Assembly (NCBI GenBank): GCA_958441075.1
Contig: CAUCBQ010000016.1
Span: 1 to 19,416 of the forward strand
Direction of reading: 5' to 3'
DNA: 19,416 bases
Source: an uncultured Clostridiaceae bacterium
GTDB lineage: Bacteria; Bacillota; Clostridia; Lachnospirales; Lachnospiraceae
Made by a program: the position numbers and the translations under genes. The notes beneath the pieces are model-generated. The model did no database searches. It was given only the letters and a program-made list of their open reading frames with translations, and had not been told where the DNA came from. This document shows, in pieces, positions 7,626-14,938 of the stretch; position 1 is the stretch's first letter; each line of letters begins with the position of its first letter.

Positions 7626-9080
7626 ATGGGTACAATTATCGGTGAAGGCATTACCTTTGATGATGTGCTTCTGGTTCCTTCTTATTCAGAAGTGATTCCG
7701 AATCAGGTGGATCTGACCACCTACCTTACAAAGAAAATCAAACTTAACATCCCCCTGATGAGTGCGGGTATGGACACAGTTACCGAACACCGCATGGCGA
7801 TTGCCATGGCGCGTCAGGGCGGTATTGGTATTATCCACAAAAATATGTCCATTCAGGAACAGGCAGAGGAGGTAGACCGTGTAAAGCGTTCCGAAAACGG
7901 CGTTATTACAGATCCCTTTTATCTCTCTCCCGAACACACCTTAAAGGATGCCAATGACCTTATGGCGAAGTTCCGTATTTCCGGTGTTCCGATCACTGAG
8001 GGAAGGAAGCTGGTAGGTATTATTACCAACCGTGACCTGAAGTTTGAGGAGGATTTCAGCCGTCCCATCAAGGAATGCATGACCTCTGAGAATCTGGTTA
8101 CTGCAAAGGAAGGCGTGACGCTTAAAGAGGCAAAGGCCATTCTTGCAAAGGCCAGAGTGGAGAAGCTTCCTATTGTAGATGATGATTTCAATTTAAAGGG
8201 CCTTATCACGATTAAGGACATTGAAAAACAGATCAAGTATCCTCTGTCTGCAAAGGACGAGCAGGGACGTCTGCTCTGCGGTGCGGGCGTAGGTATTACT
8301 GCCAATGTATTAGAGCGTGTGACGGCTCTGGTAGAGGCTAAGGTAGACGTAGTTGTTCTGGATTCTGCCCATGGCCATTCTGCCAATGTAATTCACTGCG
8401 TAAAGATGATCAAGGAGGCGTTCCCGGATCTGCAGGTAGTAGCTGGAAACGTAGCCACCGGCGATGCTACAAGAGCTCTGATTGAAGCCGGGGCAGACTG
8501 TGTAAAGGTAGGTATCGGACCCGGTTCCATCTGTACCACCCGTGTGGTAGCAGGTATCGGCGTACCTCAGATTACAGCTGTTATGGACTGTTACAATGTG
8601 GCAAAGGAATACGGCATCCCGATCATCGCTGACGGTGGTATTAAGTATTCCGGCGACGTTACAAAAGCCATCGCAGCAGGCGGCAGTGTATGTATGATGG
8701 GAAGCATGTTTGCAGGCTGTGACGAGAGTCCGGGTACCTTTGAACTGTATCAGGGACGTAAGTATAAGGTATACCGCGGTATGGGCTCTATTGCCGCTAT
8801 GGAGAACGGCAGTAAGGACCGGTATTTCCAGACAGATGCCAAGAAGCTGGTGCCGGAGGGCGTGGAAGGCCGTGTGGCATACAAGGGAATGGTAGAGGAT
8901 ACTGTATTCCAGCTCTTGGGCGGCCTGAGAGCCGGTATGGGCTACTGTGGAGCTAAGGATATTCCAACCCTGCAGAATACTGCAAGATTTGTGAAGATTT
9001 CCGCTGCTTCCTTAAAAGAAAGCCATCCTCACGATATTCATATTACAAAAGAGGCTCCCAACTACTCGATTGACGAGTAA
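7626..9080 (+). CDS. guaB: Inosine-5'-monophosphate dehydrogenase
   Basis: A 484-residue cytoplasmic enzyme that oxidises IMP to XMP with NAD, the committed step of guanine nucleotide synthesis. The TIM-barrel is interrupted by a pair of CBS domains (about residues 95-205, DPFYLSPEHTL to IKDIEKQIK). The active-site loop GPGSICTTR (298-306) holds catalytic C303. The phosphate-binding ADGGIKYSGD (335-344) and the mobile-flap arginine-tyrosine pair R399-Y400 (KDRYFQ) are all present. The ATG at 7626 is chosen because it gives the family's usual MGTIIGEGITFDDVLLVP N-terminus and has GAGGAAG five bases upstream. An in-frame TTG at 7560 would place the start inside the promoter's -10 region. The gene is monocistronic in appearance, ending in a hairpin. 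Confidence 0.97.
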   Translation: MGTIIGEGITFDDVLLVPSYSEVIPNQVDLTTYLTKKIKLNIPLMSAGMDTVTEHRMAIAMARQGGIGIIHKNMSIQEQAEEVDRVKRSENGVITDPFYLSPEHTLKDANDLMAKFRISGVPITEGRKLVGIITNRDLKFEEDFSRPIKECMTSENLVTAKEGVTLKEAKAILAKARVEKLPIVDDDFNLKGLITIKDIEKQIKYPLSAKDEQGRLLCGAGVGITANVLERVTALVEAKVDVVVLDSAHGHSANVIHCVKMIKEAFPDLQVVAGNVATGDATRALIEAGADCVKVGIGPGSICTTRVVAGIGVPQITAVMDCYNVAKEYGIPIIADGGIKYSGDVTKAIAAGGSVCMMGSMFAGCDESPGTFELYQGRKYKVYRGMGSIAAMENGSKDRYFQTDAKKLVPEGVEGRVAYKGMVEDTVFQLLGGLRAGMGYCGAKDIPTLQNTARFVKISAASLKESHPHDIHITKEAPNYSIDE

Positions 9081-9094
9081 AGAGGAAAACAGAA

Positions 9095-9128
9095 AGCCCG
9101 GAGGCAGAGGGATACCTTTCTCCGGGCT
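9095..9128 (+). terminator. Terminator-like hairpin after guaB
   Basis: AGCCCGGAG (9095-9103) pairs perfectly with CTCCGGGCT (9120-9128), and an inner AGG-GATA-CCT extends the structure. It lies 15 bases after the guaB stop. The following GTTATTGTGTTA is only moderately T-rich, so termination may be partial. Confidence 0.6.
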
Positions 9129-9180
9129 GTTATTGTGTTATATGCAGAACAGAGGAGGCGGTGAAGGCCCTGCCCTTTTC

Positions 9181-9209
9181 TTGACTTTCCATTTCCCCAA
9201 TGCTAGAAT
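9181..9209 (+). promoter_or_regulatory. apbE promoter abutting the start codon
   Basis: TTGACT (9181-9186), a 17-base spacer and TAGAAT (9204-9209) make a good housekeeping promoter. The start of transcription is expected at 9215-9217, and the apbE ATG is at 9217, so the transcript would be leaderless or nearly so. Confidence 0.6.
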
Positions 9210-9216
9210 AAATGCT

Positions 9217-10221
9217 ATGAATAAGAAGATAATAACAGTTTGTATTACAGGAATTTTGATAATAGCGGCCTGTCTGACGGGGTGCCAGAAGCGTATGGAG
9301 CCTGTCAGCAGGTCTTCTTTTTTGCTGAACACTTTTATTACAGTGACTCTTTATGATTCCAGAGATGAGAAAATACTGGACGGGGTGACAGAGCTTTGTT
9401 CGGAGTTTGAAAAGAAATTCAGTACCACCATAGAAACCAGTGAAATTTACGCTATGAATCACAGAAAACCGGGGGAACGGACATTTACAGTGTCGCCGGA
9501 TACGGCGGAACTGATAAAAAAGGGTCTGGAGTACAGCCGACTGTCAGAGGGGGCCTTTGATATTACCATAGAACCCTTAAGCCGCCTGTGGAATTTTTCC
9601 GGTTCAGATCCCCATGTGCCTTCCGGGGAAGCAATTCAGGAAGCGCTTTTAAGAGTGGGATATGAAAGGGTTGCGGTAAGAGGCAGCACAGTGACCTTTG
9701 CAGATGATATTACCTCTATTGATCTGGGGGCCATTGCCAAAGGGTTTATTGCAGACCGGATGAAAGCGTATCTTAAGGAAAGAGGGGTAGAAAGCGCTGT
9801 TATTAATCTTGGAGGGAATGTGCTTTGTCTTGGGGAACGTCCCGGGGGAAAGCCCTTTAAGATCGGCCTGCAAAAACCCTTCGCAGATCGGACAGAGACA
9901 GTGGCAGTTCTGGATATTCGGGATATGTCTGTAGTTTCTTCCGGAGTATATGAGCGCCATTTTGAGGAAAACGGTGTGAATTATCATCACATTTTAAATC
10001 CATCCACCGGTTGGCCTTATGAAAATAATCTGACACAGGTCACGATCCTGTCAGAGCAGTCCGCAGACGGAGATGGACTGAGCACAGCCTGCTTTGCCCT
10101 TGGCCTTGCAGACGGTATGAAGCTTGTCGATTCTCTGGATGGAGTGTTCGCTGTATTTGTCACAGAGGACGGAGCCCTTCATTATTCTGAAGGTGCCGAG
10201 GCATTTATAAGCTCCTCATAA
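9217..10221 (+). CDS. apbE: FAD:protein FMN transferase lipoprotein (ApbE family)
   Basis: A 334-residue lipoprotein that attaches FMN covalently to threonine residues of partner flavoproteins, such as Rnf or Nqr subunits, on the outer face of the membrane. The signal peptide MNKKIITVCITGILIIAA ends in a lipobox CLTGC with lipidated C23. Family motifs are in order: SEGAFDIT (110-117), DLGAIAKGF (169-177), INLGGN (196-201), VVSSGVYER (239-247), HHILNPSTGWP (257-267) and SADGDGLSTA (282-291, metal and flavin site). The frame is open upstream to 9070, but the signal peptide fixes the start at 9217. No Shine-Dalgarno sequence precedes this ATG; an AGAGGAGG at 9151-9158 is too far away. No flavoprotein substrate gene is nearby, so the partner is unknown. 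Confidence 0.93.
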   Translation: MNKKIITVCITGILIIAACLTGCQKRMEPVSRSSFLLNTFITVTLYDSRDEKILDGVTELCSEFEKKFSTTIETSEIYAMNHRKPGERTFTVSPDTAELIKKGLEYSRLSEGAFDITIEPLSRLWNFSGSDPHVPSGEAIQEALLRVGYERVAVRGSTVTFADDITSIDLGAIAKGFIADRMKAYLKERGVESAVINLGGNVLCLGERPGGKPFKIGLQKPFADRTETVAVLDIRDMSVVSSGVYERHFEENGVNYHHILNPSTGWPYENNLTQVTILSEQSADGDGLSTACFALGLADGMKLVDSLDGVFAVFVTEDGALHYSEGAEAFISSS

Positions 10222-10237
10222 AATACAGAAACTTAAC

Positions 10238-10266
10238 TTTACATTTTTTGCAGGCTGCCATATAAT
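10238..10266 (+). promoter_or_regulatory. Promoter of the gtrA-yfhO gene run
   Basis: TTTACA (10238-10243), a 17-base spacer and a perfect TATAAT (10261-10266). Transcription should begin near 10273, 28 bases before the gtrA-like ATG. This is the only strong promoter seen before the six collinear genes that follow. Confidence 0.75.
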
Positions 10267-10300
10267 GAGAACATATTTAATATAGAAGCATGAGGGAAAA

Positions 10301-10738
10301 ATGTTTGAAGCAATATGGAAAAAATGTGTAAATTATGAAACGGTCAGCTACCTGATCTGCGGGATTCTGACCACAGCGGTAGATTTTGTGTCCTATGCCC
10401 TGTTTCGCCGTATGGATATGGGAGTGGGGACGTCACAGGCTTTTTCCTGGGTAATAGCAGTGCTGTTTGCCTATGTGGTGAATAAACTGATCGTATTTAA
10501 AAATTTTAATTTCCGGCCATCCTATCTTATAAAGGAAGCGGGTGCTTTTTTTGCGGCAAGAGGTATTTCAGGCATTGGCGTCTGGCTGCTGATGATTGTT
10601 ATGGTGGCACTGGGAGAGGGCCGGGGTTTCCTGTATGAGATGTTCTGCAAGGTAGTTTCCTCCGCAGTTAATCTGGTGGCAAACTATGTGTTCAGTAAGC
10701 TTTGGGTCTTTAAAAAAAGATCAGAGAACAAGAGGTAA
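10301..10738 (+). CDS. GtrA-family membrane protein
   Basis: A 145-residue protein with four predicted membrane segments (about 15-33, 42-60, 78-100 and 113-132). The family hallmarks of aromatic-lysine ends after helices two and four are present: NKLIVFKNF (61-69) and NYVFSKLWVFK (about 128-138). GtrA-like proteins are thought to help move or present lipid-linked sugars (undecaprenyl-phosphate glycosides) across the membrane during cell-surface glycosylation. GAGGG lies five to six bases before the ATG. The stop codon overlaps the yfhO start as TAATG, indicating coupled translation, and partnership with a GT-C-like protein is a known genomic association. No CsbB-like glycosyltransferase that would make the lipid-linked sugar is visible in the window. 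Confidence 0.88.
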   Translation: MFEAIWKKCVNYETVSYLICGILTTAVDFVSYALFRRMDMGVGTSQAFSWVIAVLFAYVVNKLIVFKNFNFRPSYLIKEAGAFFAARGISGIGVWLLMIVMVALGEGRGFLYEMFCKVVSSAVNLVANYVFSKLWVFKKRSENKR

Positions 10739-13392
10739 TGTCTGTGAAACGTGAGGAGATAGCGCAGGTGGAACGGGAGCTGGATGCCGTATTGGAACTG
10801 ATTCAGGAGCCAGAGGATACTTCCGGAAGCAATGACATAAAAGAGGAATTTATGAAAGAACAGAACCGGATTCCAGAAGCAGGGACAGAAATCCGGGAAT
10901 CAAAAAGCCGCCGGGAATTTCATATTCTGCGTTCTGGCGACAGTCTTTTGGCCGCTTTTTTTATCCCTGTGTTTGTTATGGTGGTAATCTTTGCCCAGAG
11001 GGGGATTTTTCCTTTTGGTGAGGAATGTTTTCTGCGCACGGATATGTACCATCAGTATGCCCCCTTCTTTTCAGAATTTCAGCATAAGCTGACCCATGGG
11101 GGAAGCCTGCTCTACAGCTGGGATATTGGTATGGGAGTGAACTTTTCGGCTCTTTATGCCTACTATCTGGCCAGCCCCATGAACTGGCTTGTGATTTTGT
11201 GTCCCAGACAGTTTCTGATTGAGTTTATGACGATTCTGATTGTTATAAAAACAGGCCTGTCTGGCCTTGCCTTTACCTGGTATCTCAGGAAGCATACGGG
11301 GAAACGTGAGTTTGGCGCCTGTTTTTTTGGGATTTTTTATGCATTAAGCGGCTATATGGCAGCCTACAGTTGGAATATCATGTGGCTGGACTGTATTCTT
11401 TTATTCCCGGTCATTCTTTTCGGGCTGGAACGGCTGGTAAAGGAAAAAAAGGGTATGGTTTACTGTATTGCCCTGGGCTGCTCCATTCTGTCCAACTATT
11501 ATATTTCCATCATGGTCTGTATTTTCATGGTGATTTATGCGGCGGTTCTGCTGATCCTGTATCCGCCCGGAACAGGGAAGGAGCTGGCAGGCATTTCAGG
11601 GAGATTTACACTGTATTCTCTTTTAGCCGGCGGCCTTGCGGCGGTGGTTCTGCTGCCGGAGATCTATGCTCTCCAGGCTACGGCCTCAGGAAATTTTGAT
11701 TTTCCAAAGACAGTGAGTTCCTATTTCTCTATATTTGACATGATCGCCCGCCACATTGGGAATGTGCAGACAGAGATCGGACTGGATCACTGGCCTAATA
11801 TTTACTGCGGAGTAGCGGTTTTGATGCTTCTGCTTTTATATCTGGGAAATAAACGTATCAGAGTAAGGGAAAAGGCAGTATATTTTGGGCTTCTGCTCTT
11901 TTTCTACGCCAGCTTTTCTGTCAATGTACTGAATTTTATCTGGCATGGTTTTCATTATCCAAACAGCCTTCCCTGCCGTCAGTCCTTTATCTATATTGCC
12001 CTTGTGTTGGTGATGTGCTATAAGGCATATCTGGATATCGGGAGAACACCCTGGAGGCACATCGTTATGGCTTTTTGGGGAGCTGTTGTTTTTGTGATTC
12101 TGGCTGAGAAGCTGGTGGATAATGAAGAACAGTTTCATTTTGCTGTGTTTTATGCAGCCATTCTGTTCCTGGCCCTGTATACAGGCTGTATTTACCTGTA
12201 TCATAGTGGAAGCTGGTGCCGGGAAGGGGTTCTTTTAGCTGTGCTGGGACTGGTGTTTGCAGAGTCGGCGGTGAATATGGCAGTGACCAGCATCCCTACC
12301 ACCAGCCGTACGGCATATGTAAAGGACAATGAGGATACGATGCTTTTGGCGGACAGTATCCGTTCCTCGGTATTTTACCGGATTGAAAAGGGCGGAAGCC
12401 GCACAAAAAACGACGGGGCATGGATGAATTTCCCCTCCTCATCCCTGTTTTCTTCTGTAGCCAGCGCTGCCATGTCGGATTTCTTTAAATATGTGGGCTG
12501 CGAGAGCTCTACCAATGCGTACAGCGTAAAGGGAAGCACACCGTTTATTGACGCTTTTTTTGCAACCCGTTACGGTATTTATCCGGATCAGCAGCCCTCA
12601 GACGGATTAAAGACACAGATCGGGCGCCAGGGGTCCATGTGGCTTTATGAAAATAAATACACACTTCCGGTAGGCTTTGTGCTACCTCAGGATATGGAAA
12701 CCAACTGGGTTCTTGATTCCGGAAATCCGGCTGCCGTGCAGAATGATCTTTCTTCTGTATTGGGAGTGAGAGATCTGCTTCTGCCTGTAGAGGGGGTATC
12801 AGAGGGAAAAAAGCTTACCTTTACAGCAGATGCGTCCGGCGATTATTATGTCTATGTTACCAATAAAAAGGTGGAGGAGGTATCTGCTGATATAGGTGAG
12901 AGAAGTATTTCCTTTGACAACACAGACAGGGGATATTTTCTGGAGCTAGGATATCTTCCAAAGGATCAGGAGGTAGTTCTTCAATCAAAGACAGATGGAA
13001 ATCCTGCCATGCAGGCGGAAATCTGGCGTTTTGATCCGGAAGCTCTGGAAGAAATCTGGCAGCGGCTGAACCACTCGCCTCTGGAGCTTACCAGCTGGAC
13101 CGATACAGGACTTGCGGGAAGCATAGATGCTCCGGAGGGAGGAACTGTATTTACCAGTATTCCCTATGACAGAGGATGGACAGTCTGGGTAGACGGACAA
13201 GCCGTTTCCGGACGGCCTGTGTTTAATGCCTTTCTGGGAGTGGATATAGAGCCCGGCGAACATAAAATCCGGCTGTCCTATGAACCTCAGGGCCTGAGGA
13301 CGGGAGCCGTGATAACGGGCATAAGCCTGACAGCTGCAGCGCTGCTGGCTGCTTATGGCCGGATCAGAGACAAAAAGAAAATTCTAAAATAA
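10738..13392 (+). CDS. YfhO-family GT-C-type membrane glycosyltransferase
   Basis: An 884-residue polytopic membrane protein of the YfhO family, whose Bacillus and Listeria members transfer sugars from a lipid carrier onto teichoic acids outside the membrane. A charged cytoplasmic N-terminus (residues 1-66) precedes about a dozen hydrophobic helices (about 68-525). The first extracytoplasmic loop contains RTDMYHQYAPF (100-110), with D102 in the position typical of GT-C catalytic aspartates. A large extracytoplasmic region (about 530-855) and a final helix (about 857-875) follow. The start overlaps the gtrA stop as TAATG with AGAGG just before it. A second ATG at 10852 (residue 39), with AGAGGA four bases upstream, is an alternative start that would remove most of the unusual acidic extension. 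The sugar and acceptor are unknown. Confidence 0.88.
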   Translation: MSVKREEIAQVERELDAVLELIQEPEDTSGSNDIKEEFMKEQNRIPEAGTEIRESKSRREFHILRSGDSLLAAFFIPVFVMVVIFAQRGIFPFGEECFLRTDMYHQYAPFFSEFQHKLTHGGSLLYSWDIGMGVNFSALYAYYLASPMNWLVILCPRQFLIEFMTILIVIKTGLSGLAFTWYLRKHTGKREFGACFFGIFYALSGYMAAYSWNIMWLDCILLFPVILFGLERLVKEKKGMVYCIALGCSILSNYYISIMVCIFMVIYAAVLLILYPPGTGKELAGISGRFTLYSLLAGGLAAVVLLPEIYALQATASGNFDFPKTVSSYFSIFDMIARHIGNVQTEIGLDHWPNIYCGVAVLMLLLLYLGNKRIRVREKAVYFGLLLFFYASFSVNVLNFIWHGFHYPNSLPCRQSFIYIALVLVMCYKAYLDIGRTPWRHIVMAFWGAVVFVILAEKLVDNEEQFHFAVFYAAILFLALYTGCIYLYHSGSWCREGVLLAVLGLVFAESAVNMAVTSIPTTSRTAYVKDNEDTMLLADSIRSSVFYRIEKGGSRTKNDGAWMNFPSSSLFSSVASAAMSDFFKYVGCESSTNAYSVKGSTPFIDAFFATRYGIYPDQQPSDGLKTQIGRQGSMWLYENKYTLPVGFVLPQDMETNWVLDSGNPAAVQNDLSSVLGVRDLLLPVEGVSEGKKLTFTADASGDYYVYVTNKKVEEVSADIGERSISFDNTDRGYFLELGYLPKDQEVVLQSKTDGNPAMQAEIWRFDPEALEEIWQRLNHSPLELTSWTDTGLAGSIDAPEGGTVFTSIPYDRGWTVWVDGQAVSGRPVFNAFLGVDIEPGEHKIRLSYEPQGLRTGAVITGISLTAAALLAAYGRIRDKKKILK

Positions 13393-13417
13393 AAGTATAC
13401 AAAAGGAGACAATTGTT

Positions 13418-14797
13418 ATGAAGCTTTGGGGCGGACGTTTTACCAAGGAGACAGATCAGCTGGTACAGAATTTTAACGAATCCCTTTCCTTTGACCAGAA
13501 ATTTTACCGTCAGGATATCAGAGGCAGCATTGCCCATGTAAAGATGCTGGCAAAGCAGGGAATTCTTTCTGAAAAGGACAGAGACGATATCATTGAAGGG
13601 CTGGAGGGCATCCGCAGGGAGCTGGATGAGGGAACACTGGTCATTTCTGCGGATTCCGGTTATGAAGACATCCATTCTTTTGTGGAGGGAACCCTTACGG
13701 AGCGCATTGGAGAGGCTGGAAAGCGTCTTCACACAGGCCGCAGCCGCAACGACCAGGTGGCTCTTGATATGAAGCTCTATACCAGAGATGAAATTGACGA
13801 GATTGACAGCCTGGTAAAGAAGCTGCTGGAGGAGCTTCTTATAATTATGGAAGCCAATACGGAAACCTTTATGCCCGGATTTACCCATCTGCAGAAGGCG
13901 CAGCCTATTACGCTGGCTCATCACATGGGAGCCTATTTTGAGATGTTTTCAAGAGACCGTTCCCGTCTGGCTGATATTCGGAAAAGGATGAATTACTGCC
14001 CATTAGGCTCCGGCGCTCTGGCAGGAACCACCTATCCGTTGGACCGTGCCTATACTGCAGAGCTTCTGAACTTTGCAGGCCCTACCTTAAACTCCATGGA
14101 TTCCGTATCAGACAGAGATTATCTCATCGAGCTTTTAAGCGCCCTGTCTACGATTTCCATGCATTTAAGCCGGTTCTGTGAGGAGATTATTATCTGGAAC
14201 ACCAATGAGTACCGTTTTGTGGAGATTGACGATTCCTACAGTACGGGAAGCAGCATTATGCCCCAGAAGAAGAATCCGGATATTGCGGAGCTGATCCGGG
14301 GAAAGAGCGGGCGTGTTTATGGCGCCCTTATGTCCATGCTCACCACCATGAAGGGAATTCCCCTGGCTTATAATAAGGATATGCAGGAGGATAAGGAGCT
14401 TACCTTTGACGCCATTGATACTGTAAAGGGATGTCTGGCTCTGTTTACAGGAATGATTTCTTCCATGACTTTCAGAAAGGACATAATGGAGGCCAGTGCA
14501 AAGAGAGGCTTTACCAATGCAACGGATGCGGCTGATTATCTGGTGAATCATGGAGTACCTTTCCGGGACGCCCATGGAATCGTAGGCCAGCTGGTGCTTT
14601 TATGCATTGAGAAGGGAATTGCACTGGATGACCTTTCTCTGGAAGAATATAAGGAGATAAGCCCTGTATTTGAGAAGGATATTTATGAAGCAATCAGTAT
14701 GAAGACCTGCGTAGAAAAACGTATGACTATCGGCGCTCCTGGCCCTGAGGCAATGAGGCAGGTAATCGCCGTGTACAAAAAGCAGCTGGAGCAGTAA
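13418..14797 (+). CDS. argH: Argininosuccinate lyase
   Basis: A 459-residue cytoplasmic enzyme that cleaves argininosuccinate to arginine and fumarate, the last step of arginine synthesis. Family motifs: MKLWGGRF at the N-terminus; HTGRSRNDQ (105-113); GFTHLQKAQP (154-163), with H157 as the catalytic-base position; and the superfamily signature GSSIMPQKKNPD (277-288), with the catalytic serine in SS (278-279). Length matches the family. AAGGAG lies about nine bases before the ATG. It sits 25 bases after yfhO and 59 bases before the cyclic-di-GMP gene. argG, its usual partner, is not in the window, so argH is separated from the rest of the pathway here. No ArgR box was recognised. Confidence 0.97.
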   Translation: MKLWGGRFTKETDQLVQNFNESLSFDQKFYRQDIRGSIAHVKMLAKQGILSEKDRDDIIEGLEGIRRELDEGTLVISADSGYEDIHSFVEGTLTERIGEAGKRLHTGRSRNDQVALDMKLYTRDEIDEIDSLVKKLLEELLIIMEANTETFMPGFTHLQKAQPITLAHHMGAYFEMFSRDRSRLADIRKRMNYCPLGSGALAGTTYPLDRAYTAELLNFAGPTLNSMDSVSDRDYLIELLSALSTISMHLSRFCEEIIIWNTNEYRFVEIDDSYSTGSSIMPQKKNPDIAELIRGKSGRVYGALMSMLTTMKGIPLAYNKDMQEDKELTFDAIDTVKGCLALFTGMISSMTFRKDIMEASAKRGFTNATDAADYLVNHGVPFRDAHGIVGQLVLLCIEKGIALDDLSLEEYKEISPVFEKDIYEAISMKTCVEKRMTIGAPGPEAMRQVIAVYKKQLEQ

Positions 14798-14810
14798 AAC
14801 TATCTTATAC

Positions 14811-14827
14811 AGAGGATAAAATACATG
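14811..14827 (+). promoter_or_regulatory. Well-placed ribosome binding site and ATG upstream of the G tract
   Basis: AGAGGA (14811-14816) lies exactly eight bases before an ATG at 14825-14827. This is a better initiation site than the ATG of the main downstream frame at 14857, whose only upstream purine-rich sequence is the G tract itself. It argues that translation normally enters through the G tract. Confidence 0.6.
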
Positions 14828-14938
14828 AAAAAAATTGGGGGGGGGGTACTTGGAACATGGAAACCAATAGAAAAAGACGGCGTATTTTTACTGCCTGCGT
14901 TGCGCTGGTTGCTGTGTTTAGCCTGGTTGCAGGCATAG
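14825..14938 (+). CDS. Short out-of-frame leader reading frame through the G10 tract (off-phase product)
   Basis: From the well-positioned ATG, the frame reads MKKIGGGVLGTWK and continues out of phase across the start of the phosphodiesterase gene to a TAG at 14936-14938, 37 codons in all. It is offset by two bases (modulo three) from the main frame beginning at 14857. Adding one G or removing two would fuse it in frame, giving an N-terminal extension of 11 or 10 residues ending in TWN before METNRKRRR. Losing one G would instead stop it after 14 codons at 14868-14870. It probably has no function of its own and is the off-state product of a phase-variable start. An assembly error in tract length is an alternative. 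Confidence 0.45.
   Translation: MKKIGGGVLGTWKPIEKDGVFLLPALRWLLCLAWLQA
14837..14846 (+). repeat. Homopolymeric tract of ten G, candidate phase-variation switch
   Basis: Ten consecutive G follow ATG, seven A and TT. Runs of this length are prone to slipped-strand mispairing, and known contingency loci in other bacteria use G tracts of similar length. It lies between a good initiation site and a large gene, and its length sets whether the two are in frame. It is the only G run above six that I saw in the window. Confidence 0.8.

Noticed and set aside
9070..9216. Longer apbE frame beginning inside guaB
   Set aside because: It would span the guaB terminator hairpin and the apbE promoter and would bury the lipoprotein signal peptide 49 residues into the protein.
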